The position numbers were made by a program, and so were the translations under genes. Shown one piece after another: positions 16,442-23,473 of a DNA stretch of 30,821 nucleotides (the stretch's first letter is position 1; each line of letters opens with the position of its first letter). The notes under the pieces are model-generated. The model did no database searches. It was not told where the DNA came from and saw nothing but the letters and a program-made list of their open reading frames with translations. Source of the stretch: a virus; the IMG/VR virus record IMGVR_UViG_3300025853_000029, positions 1 to 30,821 of that record. One strand, given 5' to 3'.

Positions 16442-17599
16442 TTATCTAACTGCATAGCGACCATAATTCGGTCTGCTCATTCTGTTGTATGTCGCATACC
16501 TCATCGCATCTATGGCGTGGTTGTATTTGTCGATAGGTTTGTTTAGGATCTTGCCGTTATGATCCTCTATCCATTTATAGTTACGCATCTCTTTGATCAG
16601 GTTCAGGCTTGACTTGGTGATGTATAGCTTATGTCTTTTGAGCATATCGATTCCTGCCATTACACTGTCCGGTCCTTTTGCTGTTGGTTTGATGTTCCAT
16701 CCGAAGAGCTGTAGTTCCTTGATGCTCTTCGGCTCTGCACTATCTGCAAATATCTCTGCTCTTTTATCTATGTTTAGTCCCTGGAGTGAATGGTGAATGT
16801 CTCTGTTGGTCATTCCGGTTTGGTAGATCTTCTCATCGAAGTATAGGTCTCCTTTGTATTCGTATGCTATCACAAGGGTTGTTGGATCATTAGTGAATCC
16901 GAAGTCCATTCCTGCTGCTACTTGTCTTGCTCCTTCAGGTACCTGGTCCGACTCGTGGTATTGGAAGATGAGTGCTTTGCTTGCTCCTCTTTCTCCTAGT
17001 CCATACACTTGCCAGTATTGCTCGTCTGTTTCCTTCAGTCTTTCTATCTCGTCTATGATCGTCTGTGGGAGGAATGGATTGTCTAGGTATGTTGTTTTGT
17101 GAAACTCTGCATCGTCTCTTGGTATCACCTTATCGTATATCCAGTGGTATTCATCACTAGGGTTGTAGTCAATCACGATCCTGCCATTGGTCCGGAGGAC
17201 GAGCTGCTGCCAATCTTCGTAGTGCAGCTCATTGGCCTCATTGATATACAGCAGGTCTCTTTTGCGACCTCTCACTTTCTGTGGTTGGTCCAGGGATATA
17301 AATTCTACCATATTGCTCCCTAGCATATATTCGTGGGAGCTCTTGTTATGGTGTGCAGGATTGTAGTGGCCTACCTTCTCTAGGATTTCAAAGAAGTCTC
17401 TCATCACTGATGATCTTACTGCAGGGAATGTCTTCCTGCAGATTGTGATTGTTTCTCCTTTAGCTACCGATAGGCAATAGTATATCAGCCATATCAGGAT
17501 GTTGTATGTCTTCCCTGATCTAGTTCCTCCTTGCTCAATGATTATCTTCTTCTGTGCTTGGAGTAGATGTCTGAATACTACATTAGTCTTTAGTTCCAT
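16442..17599 (-). CDS. terL: Terminase large subunit
   Basis: A 385-residue packaging motor with both activities visible. The ATPase half has Walker A GGTRSGKT (residues 24-31) and Walker B LLYINE (116-121, catalytic Glu121). The nuclease half has the three acidic positions of the RNase H-like fold: MDFGFTND (Asp232), FADSAEP (Asp286) and NHAIDAMRY (Asp364). The length and motifs fit the PBSX/Terminase_3 type. It should cut concatemeric DNA and pump it through the portal at 2464-4326. It overlaps the small terminase gene by 17 bases. Confidence 0.95.
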   Translation of the reverse strand: MELKTNVVFRHLLQAQKKIIIEQGGTRSGKTYNILIWLIYYCLSVAKGETITICRKTFPAVRSSVMRDFFEILEKVGHYNPAHHNKSSHEYMLGSNMVEFISLDQPQKVRGRKRDLLYINEANELHYEDWQQLVLRTNGRIVIDYNPSDEYHWIYDKVIPRDDAEFHKTTYLDNPFLPQTIIDEIERLKETDEQYWQVYGLGERGASKALIFQYHESDQVPEGARQVAAGMDFGFTNDPTTLVIAYEYKGDLYFDEKIYQTGMTNRDIHHSLQGLNIDKRAEIFADSAEPKSIKELQLFGWNIKPTAKGPDSVMAGIDMLKRHKLYITKSSLNLIKEMRNYKWIEDHNGKILNKPIDKYNHAIDAMRYATYNRMSRPNYGRYAVR

Positions 17600-17933
17600 C
17601 TATGATTTGGATATTGAAACCATTGTCCGTGTCGTGTTGGATTTCTTGTCTCTCGATATATCCTCTGTTCTTTCCTTTGGTCTTTAGATAGAATATTGTT
17701 GCTGATGTACTTCCGTCTCTAATCTGCTTGTGCAGTTGACTTTCGGCAAAGTCCAATGCTACGTTTTGTATCTCGTCTATCTGCTTTTTGAATTCAGGAT
17801 CGTTGTTGTAGTAATCATAGTATGTCACTCTGCTTACTCCGACCATTTTGCAGGCTTGAGTTACTACTCCAAGGCTCTGTTCCATTGCCTGGACGAGTTG
17901 CCTTTTATTGTGTAAAGATTTGTTAGTTGCCAT
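17583..17933 (-). CDS. terS: Terminase small subunit
   Basis: A 116-residue protein. The N-terminal helix-turn-helix (LGVVTQACKMVGVSRVTYYD, about residues 21-40) followed by YNNDPEFKKQIDEIQNVALD matches the small terminase/HTH type that recognises phage DNA and hands it to the large subunit. It stands at the head of the packaging and virion operon, just after two hairpins (17950-18017), and overlaps terL by 17 bases. Confidence 0.85.
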   Translation of the reverse strand: MATNKSLHNKRQLVQAMEQSLGVVTQACKMVGVSRVTYYDYYNNDPEFKKQIDEIQNVALDFAESQLHKQIRDGSTSATIFYLKTKGKNRGYIERQEIQHDTDNGFNIQIIDGTKD

Positions 17934-17949
17934 AGCGTAAATTAGAAAG

Positions 17950-17980
17950 GCCCGGGAGTGTAAGCGACACTCTCCGGGGT
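17950..17980 (-). terminator. Strong hairpin, probable terminator before terS
   Basis: Arms CCCGGGAGTGT (17951-17961) and ACACTCTCCGGGG (17967-17979) pair with a small bulge around a 5-base loop. On the minus strand the stem is followed by CCTTTCTAATTT, a weak T tract. It lies between the ParB-methyltransferase stop (18038) and terS (17933) and so separates early from late genes. Confidence 0.6.
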
Positions 17981-17992
17981 TACCAAACCAAT

Positions 17993-18017
17993 ACCTTCAG
18001 GGATTTGGGCTGAAGGT
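17993..18017 (-). terminator. Second hairpin in the early-late gap
   Basis: ACCTTCAG (17993-18000) and CTGAAGGT (18010-18017) are exact inverted arms with a 9-base loop. There is no T run, so it may help termination together with 17950-17980, or mark a packaging or regulatory site upstream of terS. The 104-base gap 17934-18037 holds these two hairpins and no gene. Confidence 0.45.
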
Positions 18018-18037
18018 TTAATTTTAAGAACGTTTGC

Positions 18038-19303
18038 TTATACCTCCTCTCCGTTTATTTTAATTATTATGTGTTCGTCTAGTTGCTGCATCCGGTCAAT
18101 GATTACTTGACAGTATTTCGGATCTAATTCTATTCCGTAGCACTTTCTTCCTAGTTGGTGGCAGGCTACCATTGTGCTTCCTGATCCGCAGAATGGATCT
18201 CCTACGATCTCTCCAGGTTTTGAGCTGTTCTTTATCAGGTCACCTACTAGTGGTATAGGTTTCATTGTTGGATGCACATCGTTCTTTGTAGGTTTATCGT
18301 GGTGTATGATCGTGCTAGGTTGCTCGTTTACGCTCTCGAGGAGCTTCACGAGCTCGTCTTTCTTCATCTTACTGAAGTCTACCTCTTGTTCTATAACTGT
18401 TGGGTTTGTTCTGTCGTTGGTGAAGTAGTGTCCTGCACCTTCTTTCCATCCGTATAAGATAGGCTCGTGTTTCCACTGGTAGTCTTGTCTTCCTAGTACG
18501 ATGCTGTTCTTTACCCATATCAGGCATTGCTTGAGTAGCAATCCGCTTCTTTGCCATCCTAACCTAAATGCGTTGCTTGCACTATCAGCGTGGAAGACAT
18601 ACCATCCTCCTCCTTTCTTTGTCTTGTGTGCATTAGCATCGTAGAAGCCTTGGAGGAATTGCATAAAGTCCTCGTCACCCATTTTATCGTTTTGAATCTT
18701 GAGGCCGTTGCTGCCTTCGTAGTCTACATTGTATGGTGGATCCGTGAGCACTAGGTCGTAGTATTCTTCTCCGGTTAGTCTTTCTATCACATCGTAGCTT
18801 GTGCTGTCATCGCATATAAGTCTGTGGAGCTCTTCTCCTGCTTTATGGAAGGTTATCAGGTCTCCTTGCTTTACATACAGCTTTGTTTGTTCTGAAGGCT
18901 CGTAGTTATCGTCTGTGGCTTCTTCTTCATCTAGTTGTGCCCAGTCTTCAGGGAAGTCCATTCCCCATTCAAGAAGATCCTGGGTATCGTATTCGTTTGC
19001 TAGCGCATCCCAATCCCATTCACCGAATGAGCTATTGTCTTTTATGATAAATTCCTTCTGCTGCTCTTCTGTGAGATTGCTTGCTTTGATGATTGGTACC
19101 TCCGATAGTCCTGCTTCGATGCAGGCCCGGAGGCGCATATTGCCTCCGAGGACTACCATATCGTCATTGACCACTATTGGCCGTAGGTCTAGCATCTCCG
19201 GAAACTCTTTGATGCTTTTTACTAGCTTGTCAAACTTATGGCCCTTGATTGTTCTAGGGTTGTTCGGGTTTGGCTGTACGTTGATGATCTTTACTCTCTC
19301 CAT
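18038..19303 (-). CDS. ParB-domain / DNA methyltransferase fusion
   Basis: A 421-residue protein. Residues about 1-90 are a ParB/Srx-type domain (INVQPNPNNPRTI, then VVLGGNMRLRACIEAG at 50-65). The rest is an amino-methyltransferase with DPPY at 188-191, HPTMKP at 344-349, and the SAM-binding motif DPFCGSGST (369-377). The order DPPY before FCGSGS indicates a beta-class N6-adenine or N4-cytosine enzyme. This fusion is common in phages and probably modifies phage DNA against host restriction. It begins in a TAATG overlap with the nuclease gene upstream. A double hairpin follows the stop. Confidence 0.9.
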   Translation of the reverse strand: MERVKIINVQPNPNNPRTIKGHKFDKLVKSIKEFPEMLDLRPIVVNDDMVVLGGNMRLRACIEAGLSEVPIIKASNLTEEQQKEFIIKDNSSFGEWDWDALANEYDTQDLLEWGMDFPEDWAQLDEEEATDDNYEPSEQTKLYVKQGDLITFHKAGEELHRLICDDSTSYDVIERLTGEEYYDLVLTDPPYNVDYEGSNGLKIQNDKMGDEDFMQFLQGFYDANAHKTKKGGGWYVFHADSASNAFRLGWQRSGLLLKQCLIWVKNSIVLGRQDYQWKHEPILYGWKEGAGHYFTNDRTNPTVIEQEVDFSKMKKDELVKLLESVNEQPSTIIHHDKPTKNDVHPTMKPIPLVGDLIKNSSKPGEIVGDPFCGSGSTMVACHQLGRKCYGIELDPKYCQVIIDRMQQLDEHIIIKINGEEV

Positions 19304-20091
19304 TATAATGTATCTTCTATAAAGTAACTGTCAATATCCATTTTGTCTATGAAGAATGTTTTGTACCGGTCCAGGGCCTGCTGCACTTTCTCTCTTCCTG
19401 CTAGGTAGAACTCTTCACTCACGTGATACACTCCTATGTCTAGGCTTCCTTTATCTATTGCTACGAAGTGGAAGTTCTCGTAGGGTATATCGAATAGGTT
19501 GCAGTATAGATATGCTTGCACATCATATCCGTACTTTCGTGCACTGTATCGGAAGGCATTCAGGTCCGTGGTGCTTTTAAGATCTATGATGTGACCGTCT
19601 TGTATTATGTCGGCTTTTGCTCGGAAGGGATAGCCTCCGAGCATATCAACGCAGGGCACCTCGAACTGGGCTTTGTTGAGATAGGAAAGAACCTTCTCGT
19701 TCCGGAGCATTGCATCTTGCAGTCTCCGGATCTCCTCTTCTTCTTTCTTGGTGATTACCTGACTATGTCTCTCCTTTGCCTCTTTGAATGCTTTTGCATT
19801 GCGGCTCTGCACATCTACGACCTCTACCTCATCCATCTTGTGTGGTTCGAGTATTGCCCAGTGGAACAGCTTTCCTATCAGGAGAGCTTTTGAATCATTG
19901 TCTTGACCGTACTTCTGCACATAGTGATATGTCTTTGGGCTAGATAGTAGTTGTTTGATGCTGCTGCTTGAGAGCGCAGCCTTGCCTAGATAGCCATAGT
20001 AGAAGTCATCGTCTATTGCTTGCTCTTCTAGGATTACTTTCTCTTCTTCAGTTCCGTCTAGGAGCTGTATCATTTTTCTACTATAAGCCAT
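19303..20091 (-). CDS. PD-(D/E)XK exonuclease (RecE/Cas4-like)
   Basis: A 262-residue protein of the DUF3799/exodeoxyribonuclease VIII type. Signature pieces are LIGKLFHWAILEP (about residues 71-83), YPFRAKADII (Asp161), HIIDLKSTT (Asp170, Lys172) and YDVQAYLY (Gln192), which together form the nuclease core. The family resects double-strand ends for single-strand annealing recombination. I see no RecT/Beta annealing partner, though the SSB-like protein at 26668-27144 could supply single-strand binding. Its start is 11 bases inside the small membrane gene upstream. Confidence 0.8.
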   Translation of the reverse strand: MAYSRKMIQLLDGTEEEKVILEEQAIDDDFYYGYLGKAALSSSSIKQLLSSPKTYHYVQKYGQDNDSKALLIGKLFHWAILEPHKMDEVEVVDVQSRNAKAFKEAKERHSQVITKKEEEEIRRLQDAMLRNEKVLSYLNKAQFEVPCVDMLGGYPFRAKADIIQDGHIIDLKSTTDLNAFRYSARKYGYDVQAYLYCNLFDIPYENFHFVAIDKGSLDIGVYHVSEEFYLAGREKVQQALDRYKTFFIDKMDIDSYFIEDTL

Positions 20092-20197
20092 TGGTCATTC
20101 CTTGTGCTAGTAGTGCGTTGATGATTGCGAAGGCAACGGATGCCAGGATGAAGATTGTGAATGTTCTGATCACATCTTTGTAAGTGTAGTACTTCAT
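20081..20197 (-). CDS. Small single-span membrane protein, 38 aa
   Basis: MKYYTYKDVIRTFTIFILAS leads directly into a hydrophobic stretch (FTIFILASVAFAIINALLA), giving one membrane helix with a positive N-terminal end. It has its own promoter and AAAGGACTA leader (20198-20253) and overlaps the nuclease gene by 11 bases. Role unknown; single-span early phage proteins often act on host membrane functions, but nothing here shows that. Confidence 0.65.
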   Translation of the reverse strand: MKYYTYKDVIRTFTIFILASVAFAIINALLAQGMTNGL

Positions 20198-20220
20198 TGT
20201 TAGTCCTTTTTTTGTTTGTT

Positions 20221-20253
20221 CTAATATACGTGATTATTAATGTATTACGCAAA
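20221..20253 (-). promoter_or_regulatory. Bacteroidota-type promoter
   Basis: On the minus strand TTTG (20253-20250), a 21-base spacer, and TATATTAG (20228-20221) fit the Bacteroidota pattern TTG...TAnnTTTG with one mismatch. Downstream lies the ACAAACAAAAAAAGGACTA leader shared with the genes at 22112 and 27441. Confidence 0.6.
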
Positions 20254-20254
20254 T

Positions 20255-20650
20255 TTATTCTTCATCTAATCTTGTTGCTAATTCAATCGGAAGCATTGTG
20301 ATCTCTTTTTCTACTTTATTATATCTCTCTCCAAAGTCTGTCTGCTTTGGTAGATGTTTCTTTTCCCATTCAAGATCCTCTAGTGCTGATAGGTTGAATG
20401 AGTATATTCCTTGTGGAGTACTGTTGATGTAGAAGGCTCTTGTTCCATTCTGTTTCGCTCTTTGTATTAGCGCATCGTATTTCTTCTTCTCAAGTATCAA
20501 TTCATCATAGTGAGTTCTTCTGCACTTGAGCTCTATGTCCATTCTGTATCTCAACGAATAGCAGTCAAATGTCGAGTTGTGCTTTTCGCTTTTCTCGAGG
20601 TCCGGTATATATGCTAGCTTAATTATATGAAACAGATCAAGAACCTTCAT
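20255..20650 (-). CDS. Probable PD-(D/E)XK nuclease, 131 aa
   Basis: The core is NSTFDCYSLRYRMDIELKCR (about residues 25-44), where Asp and Glu-x-Lys (E40, K42) fit a PD-(D/E)XK site, followed by RTHYDELILEKKKYDALIQR. The second half (GTRAFYINSTPQGIYSFNLS) looks like the closing beta strands of that fold. I know this protein only as a common hypothetical in related phages. Its position among recombination genes suggests a small nuclease or resolvase. It overlaps the 145-aa gene by 14 bases. Confidence 0.6.
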   Translation of the reverse strand: MKVLDLFHIIKLAYIPDLEKSEKHNSTFDCYSLRYRMDIELKCRRTHYDELILEKKKYDALIQRAKQNGTRAFYINSTPQGIYSFNLSALEDLEWEKKHLPKQTDFGERYNKVEKEITMLPIELATRLDEE

Positions 20651-21074
20651 ACTCTTTGTATAGTTTCTTCAGATCCTGGATGTACCTATTCCATTCCTTT
20701 GGAGAGCAGCTGCACGGTATCCCAAACTTGTGGCTGAATACTCTTGCGTGAATCCGGGACAGTGGCTCCTGGTATTGTTCCTTAATTTCTCGACCATCAA
20801 ACGTCTGAAAGAATTGGTCCAGTGTATTGTATTCGCTTTCCTCTAGACACTCCACTGTTCTCTTATATGGAAACAAGTTGTTGAGGGTTTCCTTTCTTGC
20901 ATCGCATCCGCAATCGATTCCGGTAGCTTCGCTGAACTTTTCTACCACTGCTTTGATACCAGTGGCTGTTGTTATTTTCTCTACCGTATCTCCTAGGCCT
21001 TTGGATCTAGTCTTCTTGCTTCGTGTAGTCTTGGTAGTCTTTTTTGCACTTGATTTTGATTTCTTCCCTGACAT
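20637..21074 (-). CDS. Conserved phage protein with Cys cluster, 145 aa
   Basis: A Lys/Thr-rich basic N-terminus (about residues 1-25) is followed by GLGDTVEKITTATGIKAVVE and GIDCGCDARKETLNNLFPYK. The CGC pattern, with a later CSC (GIPCSCSPKEW), could bind metal. I recognise the family as a conserved unknown in Bacteroidota phages. Its first 68 bases overlap the end of the sigma-like gene, so the basic tail is encoded in doubly coding DNA. Nucleic-acid binding is possible but not shown. Confidence 0.65.
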   Translation of the reverse strand: MSGKKSKSSAKKTTKTTRSKKTRSKGLGDTVEKITTATGIKAVVEKFSEATGIDCGCDARKETLNNLFPYKRTVECLEESEYNTLDQFFQTFDGREIKEQYQEPLSRIHARVFSHKFGIPCSCSPKEWNRYIQDLKKLYKEYEGS

Positions 21075-21525
21075 TTTTCAGTGTGTTAAATATTGCATTG
21101 GAGCTTATCTTGCTCTCATCACTTAATTCTCTTATCGTCTTTCCTTTGCCGTAGTAGATCTCGAAGATCTTCTTATTATACCAATGCATATCTTCGATGC
21201 ATTGACTCATATTCTCTAGCAGGTCCTCTAGGGCCTCCTTGTCATATTCACCTTCTTCGTAAGCTAGGTTTGTAAGCGAGTTGATATCTACTTGTGGTAC
21301 TTGTTTCTTCTTTTGATCGTAGAAGAGATTCCGGAGAGTAACGTAAACGTAGAATGTGTTCACGTCATTGTCTGAATACTTCATCTTTTCTGCTGCTGCA
21401 AACTTGTACATCTTTATGTACATATCTTGGACCAGGTCTTCAGCATCTTCCTTTGATAGTCCAAAGCTGATTGCCATATTCATCCAATCTTGGTGGCGTT
21501 TTGCTAGCAGTTCAAGTTTACTCAT
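21007..21525 (-). CDS. Sigma-70-like transcription factor
   Basis: With the ATG at 21525 (MSKLELLAKRHQDW) the protein is 172 residues. This start has AGGAG nine bases upstream and is preferred over an in-frame TTG at 21543. Residues about 25-70 resemble sigma region 2 (LSKEDAEDLVQDMYIKMYKF), and about 117-157 resemble region 4 with a helix-turn-helix (FEIYYGKGKTIRELSDESKI). It may redirect host RNA polymerase to phage promoters. It is the first gene after a terminator and has a good promoter of its own. Confidence 0.7.
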   Translation of the reverse strand: MSKLELLAKRHQDWMNMAISFGLSKEDAEDLVQDMYIKMYKFAAAEKMKYSDNDVNTFYVYVTLRNLFYDQKKKQVPQVDINSLTNLAYEEGEYDKEALEDLLENMSQCIEDMHWYNKKIFEIYYGKGKTIRELSDESKISSNAIFNTLKNVREEIKIKCKKDYQDYTKQED

Positions 21526-21562
21526 TTGCTCCTGGTCCGTCAATTATTGGACCATTTGCATA

Positions 21563-21593
21563 CCAATATACTCTTTTTGTACATCGCTGCAAA
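21563..21593 (-). promoter_or_regulatory. Bacteroidota-type promoter for the sigma-like gene
   Basis: On the minus strand TTTG (21593-21590), exactly 19 bases, then TATATTGG (21570-21563), one mismatch from TAnnTTTG. It starts within the T tract of the preceding terminator, so termination and re-initiation share sequence. The leader to the ATG at 21525 is about 30 bases. Confidence 0.65.
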
Positions 21594-21624
21594 AAAAAAA
21601 TGCAGCCATTTTCATAGCTGCACT
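21591..21624 (-). terminator. Rho-independent terminator
   Basis: On the minus strand AGTGCAGC and GCTGCATT pair (8 bp, one G-U) around a loop TATGAAAATG and are followed by a run of T (ten in all, 21600-21591). The hairpin overlaps the last codons and stop of the 91-aa coiled-coil gene. Confidence 0.85.
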
Positions 21625-21887
21625 CTTTCTAGTAGTTCTTCTACTTTCTTTTTTAGCTCTTTGTTTTCCTGCTTGAGCTTTTTATTATCCATCTCTAGAT
21701 GTCCATTCTCTATCTGTGCATCTAGGATCCTGCTTTCTATCTTTTGTATTGATGTCATACAAAAGCTGATTGCCGAGTATAGATTCTCGAGTTGTAGTAC
21801 AACAGTATGGTCCTCCTTGTTGTACTCTATCATAGCTCCTATCATAAGAAGCTGCTCCCGAAGAGCTAGTATAGCAAAACCATCCAT
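21612..21887 (-). CDS. Coiled-coil protein, 91 aa
   Basis: The C-terminal third (MDNKKLKQENKELKKKVEEL) is a clear leucine-zipper-like coiled coil. The N-terminal part (FAILALREQLLMIGAMIEYN) is helical and partly hydrophobic. No family is recognised. It starts seven bases after the stop of the 72-aa gene. A frame starting at 21894 overlaps it but has no sensible composition. It is probably an oligomerising accessory protein. Confidence 0.65.
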   Translation of the reverse strand: MDGFAILALREQLLMIGAMIEYNKEDHTVVLQLENLYSAISFCMTSIQKIESRILDAQIENGHLEMDNKKLKQENKELKKKVEELLERVQL

Positions 21888-21893
21888 CGTTCA

Positions 21894-22112
21894 TTACAGT
21901 TTTCTTTCTATCTCATATTCTAGTTCTTCATACACAGTTCCGAGTTCTAGCATTTGACCGGTACTGTTGTAGATGTTTATAACTTCCCAGTAGTCATCCA
22001 TTGGCGGATTGAGATGATCTCCCTTTTGTCCTTCGTGGAAGTCGGCCTCTACATACCAATCGCATCCGGCCACTATCACGTGGCGCAGTTCTTTGTTTCC
22101 TATCTTTATCAT
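21894..22112 (-). CDS. Hypothetical protein, 72 aa
   Basis: A small acidic protein (MIKIGNKELRHVIVAGCDWY, later HLNPPMDDYWEVINIYNS, ending EELEYEIERKL). Alternating polar and hydrophobic residues suggest a small alpha/beta fold. No family can be named. It is preceded by the TTAGAAGAAAC...CAAAGGACT leader, which suggests that it begins an early transcription or translation unit. Confidence 0.65.
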   Translation of the reverse strand: MIKIGNKELRHVIVAGCDWYVEADFHEGQKGDHLNPPMDDYWEVINIYNSTGQMLELGTVYEELEYEIERKL

Positions 22113-22148
22113 AGTCCTTTGTTTGTTTCTTCTAACATCACACTTTTA
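22113..22148 (-). promoter_or_regulatory. Shared early leader (GTTAGAAGAAACAAACAAAGG)
   Basis: The minus-strand sequence runs AAAGTGTGATGTTAGAAG then AAACAAACAAAGGACT up to the ATG at 22112. It aligns base for base, with few changes, to the leader of 27441 and partly to that of 20197. GATGTTAG (22139-22132) takes the -7 position. No clear -33 TTG is seen here, so promoter strength is uncertain. Confidence 0.45.
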
Positions 22149-22265
22149 TTTGATATCTACTAGCTTTTCTACAAATTCTTTTTCATCTGGTGCGAGCTTG
22201 TTTCTCAAGTATAGTTGCACCAGGATGTCGACCATCCTCTTGTAGTTTTGTTTGTTGATGAGCAT
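22146..22265 (-). CDS. Small protein, 39 aa
   Basis: MLINKQNYKRMVDILVQLYL followed by a charged helix ending LVDIK. The start overlaps the nuclease stop as TGATG, giving translational coupling. It is helical and basic at the front and acidic at the back. No family is recognised. The stop lies at the edge of the 22113-22148 leader. Confidence 0.6.
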   Translation of the reverse strand: MLINKQNYKRMVDILVQLYLRNKLAPDEKEFVEKLVDIK

Positions 22266-22801
22266 CAGCTCTGATCCTGCAGTTTCCATAGATCTTCCGG
22301 TTTGTTTATTGGTTTTAGATCTTGGTTCTTGATCTCGTATGTAGGTGCTTTCATCTTAAACTTACTACCGTCATCTCTGTATCGTATGCTGCCTTCCGGG
22401 AAGAAGTCAGCCACCTCCAGTAGTGTTTTCTTGTCTTGGTATCCACATATAGTCAGTGTGCTGTTCTCTTTGTTTAGGCTGCAGAATATATAGAAGTCGC
22501 AATCGAAGTCTTGTTGATATGCTATGAAGTTGTTGACGTAGTGGTCCTGCGGATCTACGGTCCGGCCCATTGTTTTGATGTCAATCTTTCTTCCGTTAAT
22601 CGTTAGATCGTATCCTCCATCAAATCCGTTCAGGTTGAAGTCATCGATGCCTATCATTTGTTTGACCGTATATTCTCCGAGTAGACCAACATATTGCTGT
22701 TCTTTATTGCCGTCTGATATTCCTCTGTTAGCAACGGAATGCGTTAGTAGCGCATTCCATATCCGAATCTTCAGTTCCTTATCTATGTCTAGTCTTATCA
22801 T
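22265..22801 (-). CDS. PD-(D/E)XK-type endonuclease, 178 aa
   Basis: Residues about 38-80 look like a restriction-endonuclease core: VGLLGEYTVKQMIG (Glu43), FDGGYDLTINGRKIDIKTMG (Asp65, then Asp74-Ile-Lys76). The following YVNNFIAYQQDFDCDFYIFC gives the next core strand and helix. I would expect a metal-dependent DNA nuclease. It could degrade host DNA, act as a free-standing homing nuclease, or process phage DNA. Two phage methyltransferases are encoded nearby and could protect phage DNA. Its start is 23 bases inside the upstream gene. Confidence 0.65.
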   Translation of the reverse strand: MIRLDIDKELKIRIWNALLTHSVANRGISDGNKEQQYVGLLGEYTVKQMIGIDDFNLNGFDGGYDLTINGRKIDIKTMGRTVDPQDHYVNNFIAYQQDFDCDFYIFCSLNKENSTLTICGYQDKKTLLEVADFFPEGSIRYRDDGSKFKMKAPTYEIKNQDLKPINKPEDLWKLQDQS

Positions 22802-22964
22802 TGATCGTGTCTTGAAACTTTAGTCCGGCTCTGTAGTCGTTCAGGATCTCCATTGCATCTTCTAATCCATATTGATACTGGATGTGTGCTTTATGTGCTA
22901 GTGATTCTTCGTATGCTGCTTCTATGAGTTGATACGCTTCTCGTAGTGCTTGGTCTCTAGTCAT
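22779..22964 (-). CDS. Helical hypothetical protein, 61 aa
   Basis: MTRDQALREAYQLIEAAYEE followed by more helix (YQYGLEDAMEILNDYRAGLK) and a basic end. The amphipathic pattern suggests a small two-helix protein. It overlaps the nuclease gene by 23 bases and a possible 20-codon gene upstream by 8. No family is recognised. Confidence 0.6.
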   Translation of the reverse strand: MTRDQALREAYQLIEAAYEESLAHKAHIQYQYGLEDAMEILNDYRAGLKFQDTINDKTRHR

Positions 22965-23019
22965 TCTCTATACCGTATTGGTCACGGTCTCTTATCATTA
23001 ATTGTATTAGATTATTCAT
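22957..23019 (-). CDS. Possible mini-gene, 20 aa
   Basis: Twenty codons (MNNLIQLMIRDRDQYGIEND) exactly bridge the 100-aa gene (8-base overlap) and the 61-aa gene (8-base overlap). This double overlap is the pattern of real genes in this genome, but length alone gives little support. It might instead serve only to carry ribosomes across the gap. Confidence 0.35.
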   Translation of the reverse strand: MNNLIQLMIRDRDQYGIEND

Positions 23020-23314
23020 TCACATCTTTATTAAACGCAGCCTTCTCTGATACTTCCTGATCAGGAGTGCACTGTTGGTTATCTGATGTTGAATCTCCGG
23101 TGTCCATCCGAACCGGCTTGCTTGAATCGACAAGTTCACATTGTCGATCATTAGCATCTGTAGGTACTTCTGTATTTCCCTGATGTGTTTCCTCTTTCGT
23201 AGCATCCCTTTGTGTTTTAGTTATTAGATTTTGTTTTATTATTCTTTTTGCAATGCCGTCTCCGATCCGTTGCATTGCTCTACGTCTTCTTCTGTTAGGT
23301 TTATGATCTTTCAT
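23012..23314 (-). CDS. Hypothetical protein with Arg-rich start, 100 aa
   Basis: With the ATG at 23314 (MKDHKPNRRRRRAMQRIGDG), which overlaps the previous stop as TAATG, the protein has a strongly basic first third and an acidic, Gln/Ser/Thr-rich, probably disordered remainder (for example RMDTGDSTSDNQQCTPDQEV). A longer start at 23380 would run through the membrane gene in another frame and is rejected. Possibly a small nucleic-acid-binding protein. Confidence 0.6.
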   Translation of the reverse strand: MKDHKPNRRRRRAMQRIGDGIAKRIIKQNLITKTQRDATKEETHQGNTEVPTDANDRQCELVDSSKPVRMDTGDSTSDNQQCTPDQEVSEKAAFNKDVNE

Positions 23315-23436
23315 TACAAACTGATTGTTGGATGTACATAAACATAGACTAAAGCCAATACACTTAATGCAAATATGCAAATCGTAAACGCTAACAAGTA
23401 AAAAAGAATCTTTGTGGCTTTCTCTTGGTCAGTCAT
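23314..23436 (-). CDS. Small single-span membrane protein, 40 aa
   Basis: MTDQEKATKILFYLLAFTIC followed by IFALSVLALVYVYV: one long membrane helix (about residues 10-34) with a short polar N-terminus. It starts at the repeated CAAAGAGAGATGA sequence and ends in a TAATG overlap. It lies outside the lysis cassette, so a holin role is less likely; host-membrane modulation is possible. No family is recognised. Confidence 0.65.
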   Translation of the reverse strand: MTDQEKATKILFYLLAFTICIFALSVLALVYVYVHPTISL

Positions 23437-23453
23437 CTCTCTTTGGTTTTAGT
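23434..23453 (-). repeat. Start-associated repeat, copy 1
   Basis: On the minus strand this reads ACTAAAACCAAAGAGAGATG, with the start codon of the 40-aa membrane gene at its end. It is a diverged copy: TAAAACC replaces TTAACACC. Confidence 0.7.
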
Positions 23454-23473
23454 ATTGTTGAACTTTTTCTTAT

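Noticed and set aside
20070-20252. A 60-codon frame over the promoter and small membrane gene
   Set aside because: It would begin upstream of the -7 region and has no sensible composition; the 38-aa membrane gene in another frame fits the leader.
2476-21676. Plus-strand open frames of 60-213 codons across the window
   Set aside because: They lie antisense to well-supported minus-strand genes, are rich in Ser, Leu and Cys as expected for antisense frames, lack leaders and show no recognisable domains.
21685-21894. A 69-codon frame starting in a TAATG overlap at 21894
   Set aside because: Despite the good start overlap, its product is a low-quality mix, while the 91-aa frame gives a clear coiled coil over the same bases.
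23012-23380. A 122-codon version of the Arg-rich protein
   Set aside because: Its extra N-terminus is the shadow of the 40-aa membrane gene; the TAATG start at 23314 is far better.
23314-23436. Holin role for the 40-aa membrane protein
   Set aside because: It is outside the lysis cassette, which already has two small membrane proteins, and sits in the cassette array of unknown genes.
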